Shown piece by piece: positions 27,052 through 38,300 of a stretch of 64,000 nt of DNA. The translations under genes were made by a program, and so were the position numbers. This stretch comes from Ketobacter sp. MCCC 1A13808 (lineage in GTDB: Bacteria > Pseudomonadota > Gammaproteobacteria > Pseudomonadales > Ketobacteraceae), in contig NZ_VRKW01000007.1 of the NCBI RefSeq assembly GCF_009746715.1, positions 1-64,000 of the forward strand, given 5' to 3'. A model generated the notes under the pieces. It did no database searches. It was not told the DNA's origin and saw only the letters and a program-made list of their open reading frames with translations. How positions within the stretch are numbered: the first letter of the stretch is position 1; the number at the start of each line of letters is the position of its first letter.

Positions 27052-30000
27052 TTACCAATCTATTCTTTCCATATTGGTAAAATCCAGATAGGACCCATCG
27101 ATCAACGTCACCGAACCAAAGCTGTCTGCGGAAAGATCTATGCCATCAGAAAATATATCGACAGCCGTGACAACCCCGTTAATTTCAAGTGAGGCTATGG
27201 TCGCTACTCCTGCCAGCACATCGATGGTATCAGTCCAGCCGACTCCTCCATCGGCCACATCCACTCCGCTGAGTAAGCCCATAACAAAAAGGTCGTCTCC
27301 GGCTTCGCCAAACAACTGATCATTCCCGAGTCCATTAATCAACGTGTCATGCCCACTACCACCGGATAGAATATCGCTTCCGGTCAACCCGTCGATATAA
27401 TCGTCATTTACCGTACCGGTTATCGTATTGCTTAGGAGATCGCCAACCAGGGTTAAGCCTTCGCTGAGGCCGCTATTCAGTTCGTGAATCGAGGTCAGGT
27501 TCGATACATCGACTGTTGCAGACCCACCGCCGATGACTGATATATTCAGTCCATTAGTATCAAGGCCTGCCAGGCTCAAATCCCCCGACAATATCGTATT
27601 GGTGGCTAAATCGACGTTGAGATTCAACAGCTCTACCGAATCTATTAACAGCGAAGTAGTATTATCCGCTGTAATAATCAATGCTGCATCGATCAAGGAT
27701 TCACCTGTCCGTAACAGATAACTGGCTGCATCTTCAATCAAGAGTGAACTCACGCCTGAGCAGTCGAGCGTCAGCAAATCGCTTCCCAGCCCTGAATCAA
27801 TCGTAATTAGTCCATCCTCAATAACCGCTGAAATGGCGTCGCTTCCCTGACCTGTTGATACTACGTCACCCGCACCGATCGATTGAAGAATATCGTCACC
27901 ATCGCCGGTGGCAATAACATCGGCATTGATAGTACCAATCACCGTTTCAGCACCCACATCCCCGATCACTGAAATAGAGTGATCTGATAAGATTTGGGAG
28001 CCATCGATTATTGTGTTTTGAGTTGCACCAAGAATTTGAATATCAGTGCTCAAAGTGGTAGATGAGAAATCGCCAACTAGTAATATATGATCATTGTCAC
28101 CAGCGTGAATTTCAAAATTTTCGATGTTTACCGCTTGTACCGCTGGAACGGTATTTACACTGACGACAAAATGATCTGATGGTATGCTCGAACCTGTCCT
28201 GAGATTGAATATAAACGCCGTTTCCACCAAAACTACCGATAATCCCGGACTTTCAAACACCAACGTATCTTGATCAACTCCGCCATCTATAAAATCGAAT
28301 CCTTCACCGACGTTGTAATTAAATAAATCATTACCCGCGCCACCTGCTAAGGAATCAGCGTCCCCTCCACCCTCGAAGACATCATCGCCTTGACCGCCAA
28401 TGGTCGTTGTAGAACCCGACGTTCCGTTGAATTGGATACCGTGGTTGGAGCTGATCAGGCTTGCATCCACATCCACATCAGTGACCACCGAATTGATTAT
28501 CAGCCCATTCACCACCAAATCGGATTGAGTAAAATCACCACTGATTGTGATGCTGTCTGTGGCGTCTGCATTTAAATTTAGCTGCTCTATTCCTTCGATC
28601 TCGGCTGCAACGCTTCCATCTACGGTAAGCATGATCAGATTGGATTCCACACTCAGCCCGGTTCGGGAATTGTACGTTGCTGCATCTTCTATTAAGAGAT
28701 TAGAACCCGTAGTGGCATTCACTGTAAGCACATCCGCTCCATCACTACCACTAATATAATCGTATCCGTCGCCGACGTTGTATTCGATGGAGTCGGTACC
28801 CTCTCCACCATAAATAAGCGTTCTACCGGATTCACTAACCAGCACATCAGCATCAGCGGTGCCCTGAACGATATTATTCCATCCATTGACTTGTATTGTT
28901 GCAGTAGAAAGGGCGCTTTCCCCTGCACTGTCTTCAACGGTATAACTAATATCTACACTTGAGGTATCCCTGGGACGCAACGAATCATACTGGCCATCTG
29001 GGTCAAACAATAGCTCATTAGAAACAATGGTCACAGTTCCAGACCCGCTCGATATTGAGGCATCAGTGATCGTTAACGTATCACTTGTATCTGGATCGGT
29101 GTCATTTGCCAGTACGTCCAATGTCAATGAGTCACTGAATGCGGTTACACCTGAATCCGCCTGCAGGATCGGCGCTGCATTTAAGCCGGTAACAGAAATA
29201 GTTGCCGTAGACTGGCTTGTTTCCCCAGTCGCATCAGTAACGGTGTACGACACAATAACTTCAGCACTTTGACCGTCAGCCAGGCTGTCGTAATTACCCG
29301 CAGGATCGTAAACCAATTCATTGTTCACGATTGAAACTGAACCCAACCCGGAATCGAGGGTGACATTGGATAGCGTTAAAACATCCCCTTCCGGATCGCT
29401 GGCACTTGCCAGCACATCCACCGTTAAACTCGTATCTTGATCGGTGGTATCAGAAACCACTCCCAGAACCGGCGCATCGTTTGTGCCGGAGACCGATATA
29501 GTTGCCGTAGATTGGCTTGTTTCCCCAGTCGCATCAGTAACTGTGTACGACACAATAACTTCCGCACTTTGACCGTCAGCCAAGCTGTCGTAGTTGCCGG
29601 CTGGATCGTAAACCAATTCATTACCAACAATGGACACCGATCCCAAGCCGGAATCGATGGTAACATTCGATAAAGTTAAAACGTCCCCTTCCGGATCGCT
29701 GGCACTTGCCAACACATCGATCGTCAAACTTGTGTCTTGATCCGTAGTGTCGGATATCGCGGAGAGAATAGGCGCGTCATTTGTGCCGGTGACCGAAATC
29801 GTAGCCGTGGACTGGCTTGTTTCTCCGGTAGCATCAGTCACTGTGTACGACACAACAACTTCAGTACTTTGGCCATCAGCCAGGCTATCGTAGTTGCCTG
29901 CAGGATCGTAAACCAATTCATTGTTAACAATGGACACCGATCCCAACCCGGAATCGAGGGTGACATTGGATAGAGTTAAAACGTCCCCTTCCGGATCGCT

Positions 30001-33000
30001 GGCACTTGCCAACACATCGATCGTCAAACTTGTGTCTTGATCCGTGGTGTCGGATATCGCGGAGAGAATAGGCGCGTCATTTGTGCCGGTGACCGAAATC
30101 GTAGCCGTGGACTGGCTTGTTTCCCCAGTCGCATCAGTAACTGTGTACGACACAATAACTTCCGCACTTTGACCGTCAGCCAAGCTGTCGTAGTTACCGG
30201 CTGGATCGTAAACCAATTCATTAGCAACAATGGACACCGATCCCAAGCCGGAATCGATGGTAACATTCGATAAAGTTAAAACGTCCCCTTCCGGATCGCT
30301 GGCACTTGCCAACACATCGATCGTCAAACTTGTGTCTTGATCCGTAGTGTCGGATATCGCGGAGAGAATAGGCGCGTCATTTGTGCCGGTGACCGAAATC
30401 GTAGCCGTGGACTGGCTTGTTTCTCCGGTAGCATCAGTCACTGTGTACGACACAACAACTTCAGTACTTTGGCCATCAGCCAGGCTATCGTAGTTGCCTG
30501 CAGGATCGTAAACCAATTCATTGTTAACAATGGACACCGATCCCAACCCGGAATCGAGGGTGACATTGGATAGAGTTAAAACGTCCCCTTCCGGATCGCT
30601 GGCACTTGCCAACACATCGATCGTCAAACTTGTGTCTTGATCCGTGGTGTCGGATATCGCGGAGAGAATAGGCGCGTCATTTGTGCCGGTGACCGAAATC
30701 GTAGCCGTGGACTGGCTTGTTTCCCCAGTCGCATCAGTAACGGTGTAGGACACAACGACTTCAGCATTTTGACCATCAGCCAAGCTGTCGTAGTTGCCGG
30801 CTGGATCGTAAACCAATTCATTACCAACGATGGACACTGACCCTAAACCCGAATCCAAAGTGACATTCGATAGAGTTAATACGTCACCTTCCGGATCACT
30901 GGCACTAGCCAACACATCGATCGTCAAACTTGTATCTTGATCGGTGGTGCCGGAAACCACTCCCAGAACCGGCGCATCATCTGTGCCCGTTACCGAAATG
31001 GTCGCAGTAGAATCAACACTATTTCCTCCTTCATCAGTAACCGTGTATGTCACTACAACTTCAGCACTCTGACCACTCGCCAATCCGTCGTAATTACCGG
31101 CTGGGTCATAAACCAATTCATTGTTAACGATTGAAACTGAACCCAACCCGGAATCGATCACCACATTCGAAACAGTTAACACATCACCTTCAGGGTCACT
31201 GGCACCTGCCAACACATCCACCGTCAAAGTCGTATCTTGATCGGTGGTATCCGATACCACCGCGAGTACCGGTGCATAATTCGCACCCGTTACTGAAATC
31301 GATACCGTCGATTGACTTGTTTCTCCTGTCGCATCAGTGACCGTATAGGAGACAACCACTTCCACACTTTGACCATCGCTCAGACCGTCGTAATTACCGG
31401 CAGGATCGTAAACCAGTTCATTGTCAACAATGGACACCAATCCTAAACCCGAGTCCAAACTCACATACGATAGACTTAAAACATCCCCTTCCGGATCGCT
31501 GGCACTCGCCAATACATCGACCGTCAAAGCCGCATTTTGATCGGTGGTATCTGACACGACTCCCAGAACTGGCGCATCGTTTGTGCCAGTGACCGATATA
31601 GTTGCCGTAGATTGACTTGTTTCTCCGGTAGCATCTGTGACTGTGTAGGACACAACGACTTCAGCACTTTGACCGTCAGCCAAGCTGTCGTAATTACCCG
31701 CAGGATCGTAGACTAATTCATTGTCAACAATGGACACTGATCCTAAACCCGAATCCAAATTGACATTCGATAGAGTTAATACGTCACCTTCCGGATCGCT
31801 GGCACTTGCCAACACATCCACTGTCAGCGTTGTATCTTGATCGGTGGTATCAGAAACCACTCCCAGAACCGGCGCATCGTTTGTGCCAGTGACCGATATA
31901 GTTGCCGTAGATTGACTTGTTTCCCCAGTCGCATCAGTAACGGTGTACGACACAATAACTTCAGCACTTTGACCGTCAGCCAAACTATCGTAGTTGCCCG
32001 CAGGATCGTAGACTAATTCATTACCAATTATGGACACCGATCCCAAGCCGGAATCGAGAGTGACATTGGATAGAGTTAATACGTCACCTTCCGGATCACT
32101 GGCACTAGCCAGCACATCCACTGTCAAACTTGTATCTTGATCGGTGGTGCCGGAAACCACTCCCAGAACCGGCGCATCATCTGTGCCCGTTACCGAAATG
32201 GTCGCAGTAGAATCAACACTATTTCCTCCTTCATCAGTAACCGTGTATGTCACTACAACTTCAGCACTCTGACCACTCGCCAATCCATCGTAATTACCGG
32301 CTGGGTCATAAACCAATTCATTGTTAACGATTGAAACTGAACCCAACCCGGAATCGATCACCACATTCGAAACAGTTAACACATCACCTTCAGGGTCACT
32401 GGCACCTGCCAACACATCCACCGTCAAAGTCGTATCTTGATCGGTGGTATCCGATACCACCGCGAGTACCGGTGCATAATTCGCACCCGTTACTGAAATC
32501 GATACCGTCGATTGACTTGTTTCTCCAGTCGCATCAGTGACCGTATAGGAGACAACCACTTCCACACTTTGGCCGCCAGCCAAGCTGTCGTAGTTGCCGG
32601 CAGGATCGTAAACCAGTTCATTGTCAACAATGGACACCAATCCTAAACCCGAGTCCAAACTCACATTCGATAGACTTAAAACATCCCCTTCCGGATCGCT
32701 GGCACTCGCCAGCACATCGACCGTCAAAGCCGTATTTTGATCGGTGGTACCAGACACCACTCCAAGTACCGGCGCGTCGTTTGTGCCAGTGACCGAGATC
32801 GTCGCCGTAGATTGACTTGTTTCTCCGGTAGCATCTGTGACTGTGTAGGACACAACGACTTCAGCATTTTGACCGTCAGCCAAGCTGTCGTAGTTGCCGG
32901 CTGGATCGTAAACCAGCTCATTGTTAACGATTGAAACCGACCCCAATCCGGAATCCAAAGACACATTTGATAAAGTTAAAATTTCGCCTTCCGGATCGAC

Positions 33001-34431
33001 AGCACCGGCCAATACATCGACCGTCAATGTTGTATCCTGATCGGTGGTACCAGACACCAAGCCGAGTACTGGCGCATCGTTTGTGCCGGTAACTGAAATA
33101 GTGGCCGTAGATTGACTTGTCTCACCAGTGGCGTCCGTTACCGTGTACGAAACAACAACTTCGGCACTTTGACCATCGTTCAAGCCATCGTAATTACCCG
33201 CAGGATCGTAAACCAACTCATTGTTAATGATTGAAACCGATCCCAATCCGGAATCGAGGGAGACATTCGAAAGTGTTAATACGTCATCCTCGGGATCGCT
33301 GGCGCTCGCCAACACATCCAGCGCCAAAGTTGTATCTTGATCGGTGGTACCGGATCCCAAGCCAAGAACCGGTGCATCATTAGTGCCAGTCACTTCGATA
33401 GTCGCCGCAGACTCGACACTGTTTCCCTGCACATCAGTTGCTATAAACCGAATTACAACGTTTTCAGATTGGCCTTCTGGCAGATAATCAAAGGCATTTC
33501 CTGGATCATAAGAAATCTGGTTATCGGTAATCGAAACAACGCCCTTTCCATCCAGATCAAGGCTGTTAATAATGGTGACATTCTGAATCCGGATATCGCC
33601 GGAATCGTTTAATATATCCAGCGTAAAAAAACCATTTTGTTCTACGGTTCCAGAAGTAGGTGAGACTGAAAGTGTTATTTGAGGAGGAGATATCGAATCC
33701 GGACTACCCACTATTACGCTATCAAATTGATTATCGGAGGAATCTAACGCATCATTTCTATCTACGGTTTGATTGGTTAAATTGCCTTCATCATCCAAGG
33801 ACAGAATGATTTCAGGATCTTCATTTGCGGACGTGTTATCACGTTCACTATCACTTTCGGTTGTACTGGATAAAACTTCTTCCGATGGTTCTTCTGTGCT
33901 TTCATCCGTCACGCCAACCGTAACATTCGAATTAACCAACCCGACAGACGAAGCAAACAAACCCTCTACATTAAACGCATCATCGTCTTCATCTAGATCT
34001 GGATCAAAACGGCTTTGGGTATCTACAGGAGTATTGGATGATGAATCGGCATCGGAACTAGAAGAACTGCTTTCAGATTGGTTTTCAGATTCTTGGGATT
34101 GAAGACCCTCGGCATCTTCAGATTGTGTTTTCCTCGACGTATTGCTTAGGTCCAGACTATTTTCTGACGCCGACTCTTCCTGGCTTTCGTCGTCGGATTC
34201 ATCTTCATTGGAATCAATGGCATTAACTTCCAATTCTTCCAAATCCAGTTCTTTCGAATCATAGGTTTGCAATATGGCATGGTTTACCTCGGATTCCCTT
34301 GCGTCTAAATCCAATTTGACCGGGGATTGCCATGCACTCATCGACACCGGATCATCGACATTCACCTGCAACTCTTCTTGGACGGCTGCTTTTGCGTCCT
34401 GCACCTGAGTATCGTTTTTACTACCTTCCAT
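27052..34431 (-). CDS. Giant RTX-type adhesin with cadherin/Ig-like tandem repeats
   Basis: A secreted surface protein of 2459 residues without a Sec signal, as expected for type I export. The N-terminal 230 residues are acidic and Ser/Glu/Asp-rich. A divergent repeat precedes fourteen nearly identical 100-residue repeats (pattern TNDAPVLG.. ASDPEGDVLTL.. ELVYDPAGNYDSLADGQ.. SYTVTDATGETSQST), then one divergent repeat. The C-terminal third has glycine/aspartate RTX nonapeptides (GGSGHDTL, GLGNDQLFGEAGDDLF) and an end LDFTNMERIDW typical of type I secretion signals. Calcium binding in RTX and inter-repeat sites is expected. Two ABC exporters and an adaptor follow at once. ATG at 34431 or GTG at 34437 may start it. 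Confidence 0.9.
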   Translation of the reverse strand: MEGSKNDTQVQDAKAAVQEELQVNVDDPVSMSAWQSPVKLDLDARESEVNHAILQTYDSKELDLEELEVNAIDSNEDESDDESQEESASENSLDLSNTSRKTQSEDAEGLQSQESENQSESSSSSSDADSSSNTPVDTQSRFDPDLDEDDDAFNVEGLFASSVGLVNSNVTVGVTDESTEEPSEEVLSSTTESDSERDNTSANEDPEIILSLDDEGNLTNQTVDRNDALDSSDNQFDSVIVGSPDSISPPQITLSVSPTSGTVEQNGFFTLDILNDSGDIRIQNVTIINSLDLDGKGVVSITDNQISYDPGNAFDYLPEGQSENVVIRFIATDVQGNSVESAATIEVTGTNDAPVLGLGSGTTDQDTTLALDVLASASDPEDDVLTLSNVSLDSGLGSVSIINNELVYDPAGNYDGLNDGQSAEVVVSYTVTDATGETSQSTATISVTGTNDAPVLGLVSGTTDQDTTLTVDVLAGAVDPEGEILTLSNVSLDSGLGSVSIVNNELVYDPAGNYDSLADGQNAEVVVSYTVTDATGETSQSTATISVTGTNDAPVLGVVSGTTDQNTALTVDVLASASDPEGDVLSLSNVSLDSGLGLVSIVDNELVYDPAGNYDSLAGGQSVEVVVSYTVTDATGETSQSTVSISVTGANYAPVLAVVSDTTDQDTTLTVDVLAGASDPEGDVLTVSNVVIDSGLGSVSIVNNELVYDPAGNYDGLASGQSAEVVVTYTVTDEGGNSVDSTATISVTGTDDAPVLGVVSGTTDQDTSLTVDVLASASDPEGDVLTLSNVTLDSGLGSVSIIGNELVYDPAGNYDSLADGQSAEVIVSYTVTDATGETSQSTATISVTGTNDAPVLGVVSDTTDQDTTLTVDVLASASDPEGDVLTLSNVNLDSGLGSVSIVDNELVYDPAGNYDSLADGQSAEVVVSYTVTDATGETSQSTATISVTGTNDAPVLGVVSDTTDQNAALTVDVLASASDPEGDVLSLSYVSLDSGLGLVSIVDNELVYDPAGNYDGLSDGQSVEVVVSYTVTDATGETSQSTVSISVTGANYAPVLAVVSDTTDQDTTLTVDVLAGASDPEGDVLTVSNVVIDSGLGSVSIVNNELVYDPAGNYDGLASGQSAEVVVTYTVTDEGGNSVDSTATISVTGTDDAPVLGVVSGTTDQDTSLTIDVLASASDPEGDVLTLSNVTLDSGLGSVSIVGNELVYDPAGNYDSLADGQNAEVVVSYTVTDATGETSQSTATISVTGTNDAPILSAISDTTDQDTSLTIDVLASASDPEGDVLTLSNVTLDSGLGSVSIVNNELVYDPAGNYDSLADGQSTEVVVSYTVTDATGETSQSTATISVTGTNDAPILSAISDTTDQDTSLTIDVLASASDPEGDVLTLSNVTIDSGLGSVSIVANELVYDPAGNYDSLADGQSAEVIVSYTVTDATGETSQSTATISVTGTNDAPILSAISDTTDQDTSLTIDVLASASDPEGDVLTLSNVTLDSGLGSVSIVNNELVYDPAGNYDSLADGQSTEVVVSYTVTDATGETSQSTATISVTGTNDAPILSAISDTTDQDTSLTIDVLASASDPEGDVLTLSNVTIDSGLGSVSIVGNELVYDPAGNYDSLADGQSAEVIVSYTVTDATGETSQSTATISVSGTNDAPVLGVVSDTTDQDTSLTVDVLASASDPEGDVLTLSNVTLDSGLGSVSIVNNELVYDPAGNYDSLADGQSAEVIVSYTVTDATGETSQSTATISVTGLNAAPILQADSGVTAFSDSLTLDVLANDTDPDTSDTLTITDASISSGSGTVTIVSNELLFDPDGQYDSLRPRDTSSVDISYTVEDSAGESALSTATIQVNGWNNIVQGTADADVLVSESGRTLIYGGEGTDSIEYNVGDGYDYISGSDGADVLTVNATTGSNLLIEDAATYNSRTGLSVESNLIMLTVDGSVAAEIEGIEQLNLNADATDSITISGDFTQSDLVVNGLIINSVVTDVDVDASLISSNHGIQFNGTSGSTTTIGGQGDDVFEGGGDADSLAGGAGNDLFNYNVGEGFDFIDGGVDQDTLVFESPGLSVVLVETAFIFNLRTGSSIPSDHFVVSVNTVPAVQAVNIENFEIHAGDNDHILLVGDFSSTTLSTDIQILGATQNTIIDGSQILSDHSISVIGDVGAETVIGTINADVIATGDGDDILQSIGAGDVVSTGQGSDAISAVIEDGLITIDSGLGSDLLTLDCSGVSSLLIEDAASYLLRTGESLIDAALIITADNTTSLLIDSVELLNLNVDLATNTILSGDLSLAGLDTNGLNISVIGGGSATVDVSNLTSIHELNSGLSEGLTLVGDLLSNTITGTVNDDYIDGLTGSDILSGGSGHDTLINGLGNDQLFGEAGDDLFVMGLLSGVDVADGGVGWTDTIDVLAGVATIASLEINGVVTAVDIFSDGIDLSADSFGSVTLIDGSYLDFTNMERIDW
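29161..33390 (-). repeat. Array of fourteen 300-bp tandem repeats in the adhesin gene
   Basis: The period is exactly 300 bases. Higher-order copies are visible: 29641-30120 is identical to 30241-30720 (600-base shift), and about 30930-31500 matches 32130-32700 nearly base for base (1200-base shift). This shows recent duplication or gene conversion, and copy number is likely to vary between isolates. Confidence 0.95.
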
Positions 34432-34694
34432 GATCACTTACCTACTAAAATCGCCATTCAATAATCCGTTTAGGATCGTTAAAACAATTCCTTATTGATT
34501 AATTTACAGTCTAATACATGAGAGGGTCAGCAAAGGATTGATATGGCATGGATACCCCGTCGCTAATGCTTTTTTTTACTGTTCTAATGCTAACTGTCTG
34601 ATTCATAGCCGATATAAAAAACGTCGATAAAACGGTTTATGCTAAAAAGTCATAAACAGCTTATTGCTTACCCAATGTTACTCGTCACTACTGG

Positions 34695-35303
34695 TTAAAA
34701 TACAAGATCCCTTGTTAGTGAAAGGCCGACACCTCGCGCATCTTCATCAAAACTAAAAAATGAAAGCCGCGCATCCCAGTGCTCACTCAGCTTATATTCT
34801 GCGCCAACGGCAAGCGCTAACTGCCAGGATGTTTGCTCCTTATACGGCAACAATTCACTTGAACTGTCGTTCGTGATACCACCGACTCCCACCTTCACAT
34901 AGATGTCCCAGTCTCGACTTTCTTCATAACCACGAAGATAATAACCAAGCCACAGTGCCGGCACTTTATAGCTAATGAATTCTTTATTCGTAATAAACGG
35001 ATTGCGGCTCTCCAGAGTGGACTCGCCCAGATCGCTGTAACTCAATTCCGTGAAAACGTGATGTGTTAAATTCACACCCAAGTGCAAGCTAAAACCTTGA
35101 TCACTATCATCCGTCACTTCCCAACTGGTTTTGCTGGAATCCGGCTTCAGATCACTTATATTCAGGCCGACACCCAAATACCAACAGTTGCGCAGTTCCC
35201 AGCTTTCACTGAAAGATTGACAGGATTCTCCATCAGCTTGAGCCACGTTAACGAATAAACCTAGCGCAATCCCGCTTAACGATATATTGGTAAATAATTT
35301 CAA
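34695..35303 (-). CDS. Small outer-membrane beta-barrel protein
   Basis: A 202-residue protein with a signal peptide (about 1-23, NISLSGIALGLFVNVAQA) and alternating aromatic/polar strands consistent with an eight-stranded OmpA/OmpW-like barrel (WYLGVGLNIS, FSLHLGVNL, VFTELSYSDLG, LALAVGAEYKL) ending in a terminal Phe. Two Cys lie close together near the N-terminus (CQSF and NCWY). It starts with TTG at 35303, overlapping the stop of the giant upstream gene by TTGA, so the two are translated together. Anchoring or assembly of that giant protein is a reasonable inference. Confidence 0.75.
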   Translation of the reverse strand: MKLFTNISLSGIALGLFVNVAQADGESCQSFSESWELRNCWYLGVGLNISDLKPDSSKTSWEVTDDSDQGFSLHLGVNLTHHVFTELSYSDLGESTLESRNPFITNKEFISYKVPALWLGYYLRGYEESRDWDIYVKVGVGGITNDSSSELLPYKEQTSWQLALAVGAEYKLSEHWDARLSFFSFDEDARGVGLSLTRDLVF

Positions 35304-38300
35304 TGCTGTCTTCCTTTTCTATTTCTCAGCGGAATGAACATCAACAAAAGCAACATCCATAAGCTTGCAAATGCGCCACCGTGACCTTCCAGCGAAGTTT
35401 CAATTTCTTCTTGGCCCTGCTCTGAATCGGGTATTCCATCGTTATTGAAATCACCTTGCTCCTGATCATCCGTGAAACCGTCGCCATCACTGTCATTATC
35501 GAGAAACGCAGGCAATCCATCGCTATCAATATCCGCAAAACTGACTAGCGCATCGGATATGCCGTCGCCGTCTTCGTCTGCACCGCCCTGCAAATCAACA
35601 TCAAGACTATCGTCAATGCCATCAAGATCAGAATCCAACCCGGAAAGCACGACCAAAATCGCTTCGCTGGTATCGCTGATGCCGTCATTGTCACTGTCTA
35701 TGTCCAGGTGATTCGGAACGCCGTCGCCATCGATATCAATACTAATGCTCGAATCAACAATGCCATCCAGGTCGAGATCTACTCCACCGGTAAGATCCGC
35801 GTCGAATACGTCATCTATACCATCAAAGTCTGCATCCAAACCGGACAATCTGATGTTGCCGTAAAATTCAACACGGTCAGGAATACCGTCGTTATCACTG
35901 TCACGATCCAACCGATCAATCAAGCCATCGCCGTCACTGTCACCATCGCCTTCGAGAATATCGCTAAGACCATCATTGTCATCATCAGCGTCAATGGCGC
36001 TGGGAATCCCGTCTCCATCCGGATCAGCCAACGTCCCATGGAGTGAACTCTCCTCGTCTGCCAGGTCATCAATGCCATCACCATCAGCGTCAAACGTTAC
36101 ATCAATCCGGCCATCTGAATTGCGATCCAACTGGAACAAAGAGGTTGATAAAATATCGAAGTTACCGTCGTTATTACTATCAAGATCAATGCGATCCGGA
36201 ATCGCATCGCCGTCCAGATCATTTTCTATGAAGAACACGCTATCAGACACATCCAGTAGACCATTTTTATCCAGGTCAACATGCCCGGATTCGATAATAT
36301 CCAGCACGCCATCATTATCGGAGTCCAGATCAAGATAATCGGCCACACCGTCCAGGTCGCTATCTACAGCAGCCAAAGCATCATCAATGCCATCGTTATT
36401 GCTATCGTTGCCGCCGGTCTGATCGACGTCGATAGCATCAACAATACCATCAAGATCGCTATCCGCTGAACTCAGTAATGATTCCAAAAGATCTGCAACA
36501 CCGTCATTATCGCTATCCGTATCACGATAATTGGGCACGCCATCCAAATCGTTATCCGCTAGCGCAAAGTTGTCATCAATACCATCGTTATTCAGATCAC
36601 TACCTTGGGTAACATCCACATCCATCGCATCGTCAATGCCATCATTATCGGTATCCAATCCGGTCAGACCCGCCTCCCAACTGTCGGGCAAGCCATCACC
36701 ATCGGAATCCAGATCGTAGTTATCGACTATGCCATCATTATCCGTATCCCGAAGCACCGCTGCGTCATCAATGCCATCGTTATTGCTATCGTTGCCACCG
36801 GTAAAGTCGACATCAAACACATTATCAATGCCATCATTATCGGAATCCACACCCGACAGCCCAGCTTCAAACCGGTCGGAAATACCATCATTGTCCGCGT
36901 CGGAATCCAGTGCATCCACAAGACCATCACCGTCCGTATCCGAATTGCCTTCTATGATATCCGGTATGCCATCACCATCTTCGTCGCTTGATACATCCAG
37001 GTAATCAGGAATACCATCACCGTCAGAATCGGCTAACTCTTCTTCACTGTCCGGAGTGCCGTCCCCATCACTATCGGTGTCCAGGTAATCGGCGTCACCA
37101 TCGCTGTCGCTATCGATCAACGCAACATCATCGATACCATCATTATCCAAATCGGTTCCACCGGTGATGTCGACATCGTACCGGTCGTCTATGCCATCCC
37201 CATCACTGTCGGTGCCCAATGGTTCGTGAAGACCACTTTCAAGGGAATCGGAAAGGCCATCGTTGTCGCTGTCTGAATCCCTGTAGTTGGGTAGTGAATC
37301 TGAATCTGTATCCACCCCATCAAACTGATCCGCTATTCCATCACCATTGACATCCAACCCGCCGACCAGGTCGACATCGTATACATCGTCGATGCCGTCG
37401 TGATCCAGATCCGACCCGGAGGCCACGATCCCGGGCGCCTCCTGCCAATCCGGTATACCGTCGTTATCACTGTCCGGATCCTGGGAATCGACCACTCCGT
37501 CCAGATCGCTGTCCAAAGAGCCTTCAACAACATCGCTGATGCCATCGTTATCGTCATCACCATCCAACGGAATGGGCACGCCGTCGTTATCGGAATCGGG
37601 CGCCGTTCCGAAATCATTGGTTAAACCATCGGTCACATCAGGAATACCGTCGGAGTCCGTATCCTGCACAAGGTCAATACGACCGTCCAGGTCCTCATCA
37701 AGATACCAATAAGCAGTCCCGTCAATATCGTTGGTGCCATCGTTATCGGAATCCACATCCAGCCTATCCGGAATCAAATCACCATCGCTGTCGGCTTCAC
37801 TAACAACCACGCTATCGCCGCTATCAAGTAATCCGTTTTCATCGGTGTCCACCAAACCCGCTTCGGAAATGTCGTTCCAACTATCGTTATCGCTGTCCAA
37901 ATCCAGATAATCCGGCGTACCGTCACCATCGCTATCCAGTGCAGCAACAGCATCATCAACACCATCATTATTCAGATCATTGCCGGTAGTTACATCCACA
38001 TCGAAATCGTCGTCAATACCATCGTCGTCAGCGTCAGACCCGGATGCCGACACTTCTATCAAGTCTGTAATACCATCGTTATCACTGTCAGTGTCAACCA
38101 GGTCCGCCTGGCCGTCCTGGTCAGTATCCACCGGGCTGTATGCGTCATCGATTCCGTCGTTATTCAGATCATCACCAAAGGTCTGATCGACATCCATAAT
38201 ATCGTCGATACCATCGCTGTCCGTGTCGATGCCTGACAGCCCCGCTTCTAACGCATCCGGTAACCCGTCATTATCCGAATCTGCATCAATAGCGTCGGCA

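Noticed and set aside
29161-33390. Regular repeats as a possible CRISPR array
   Set aside because: The period is 300 bases with no spacers, and the repeats are in frame within one large coding sequence.
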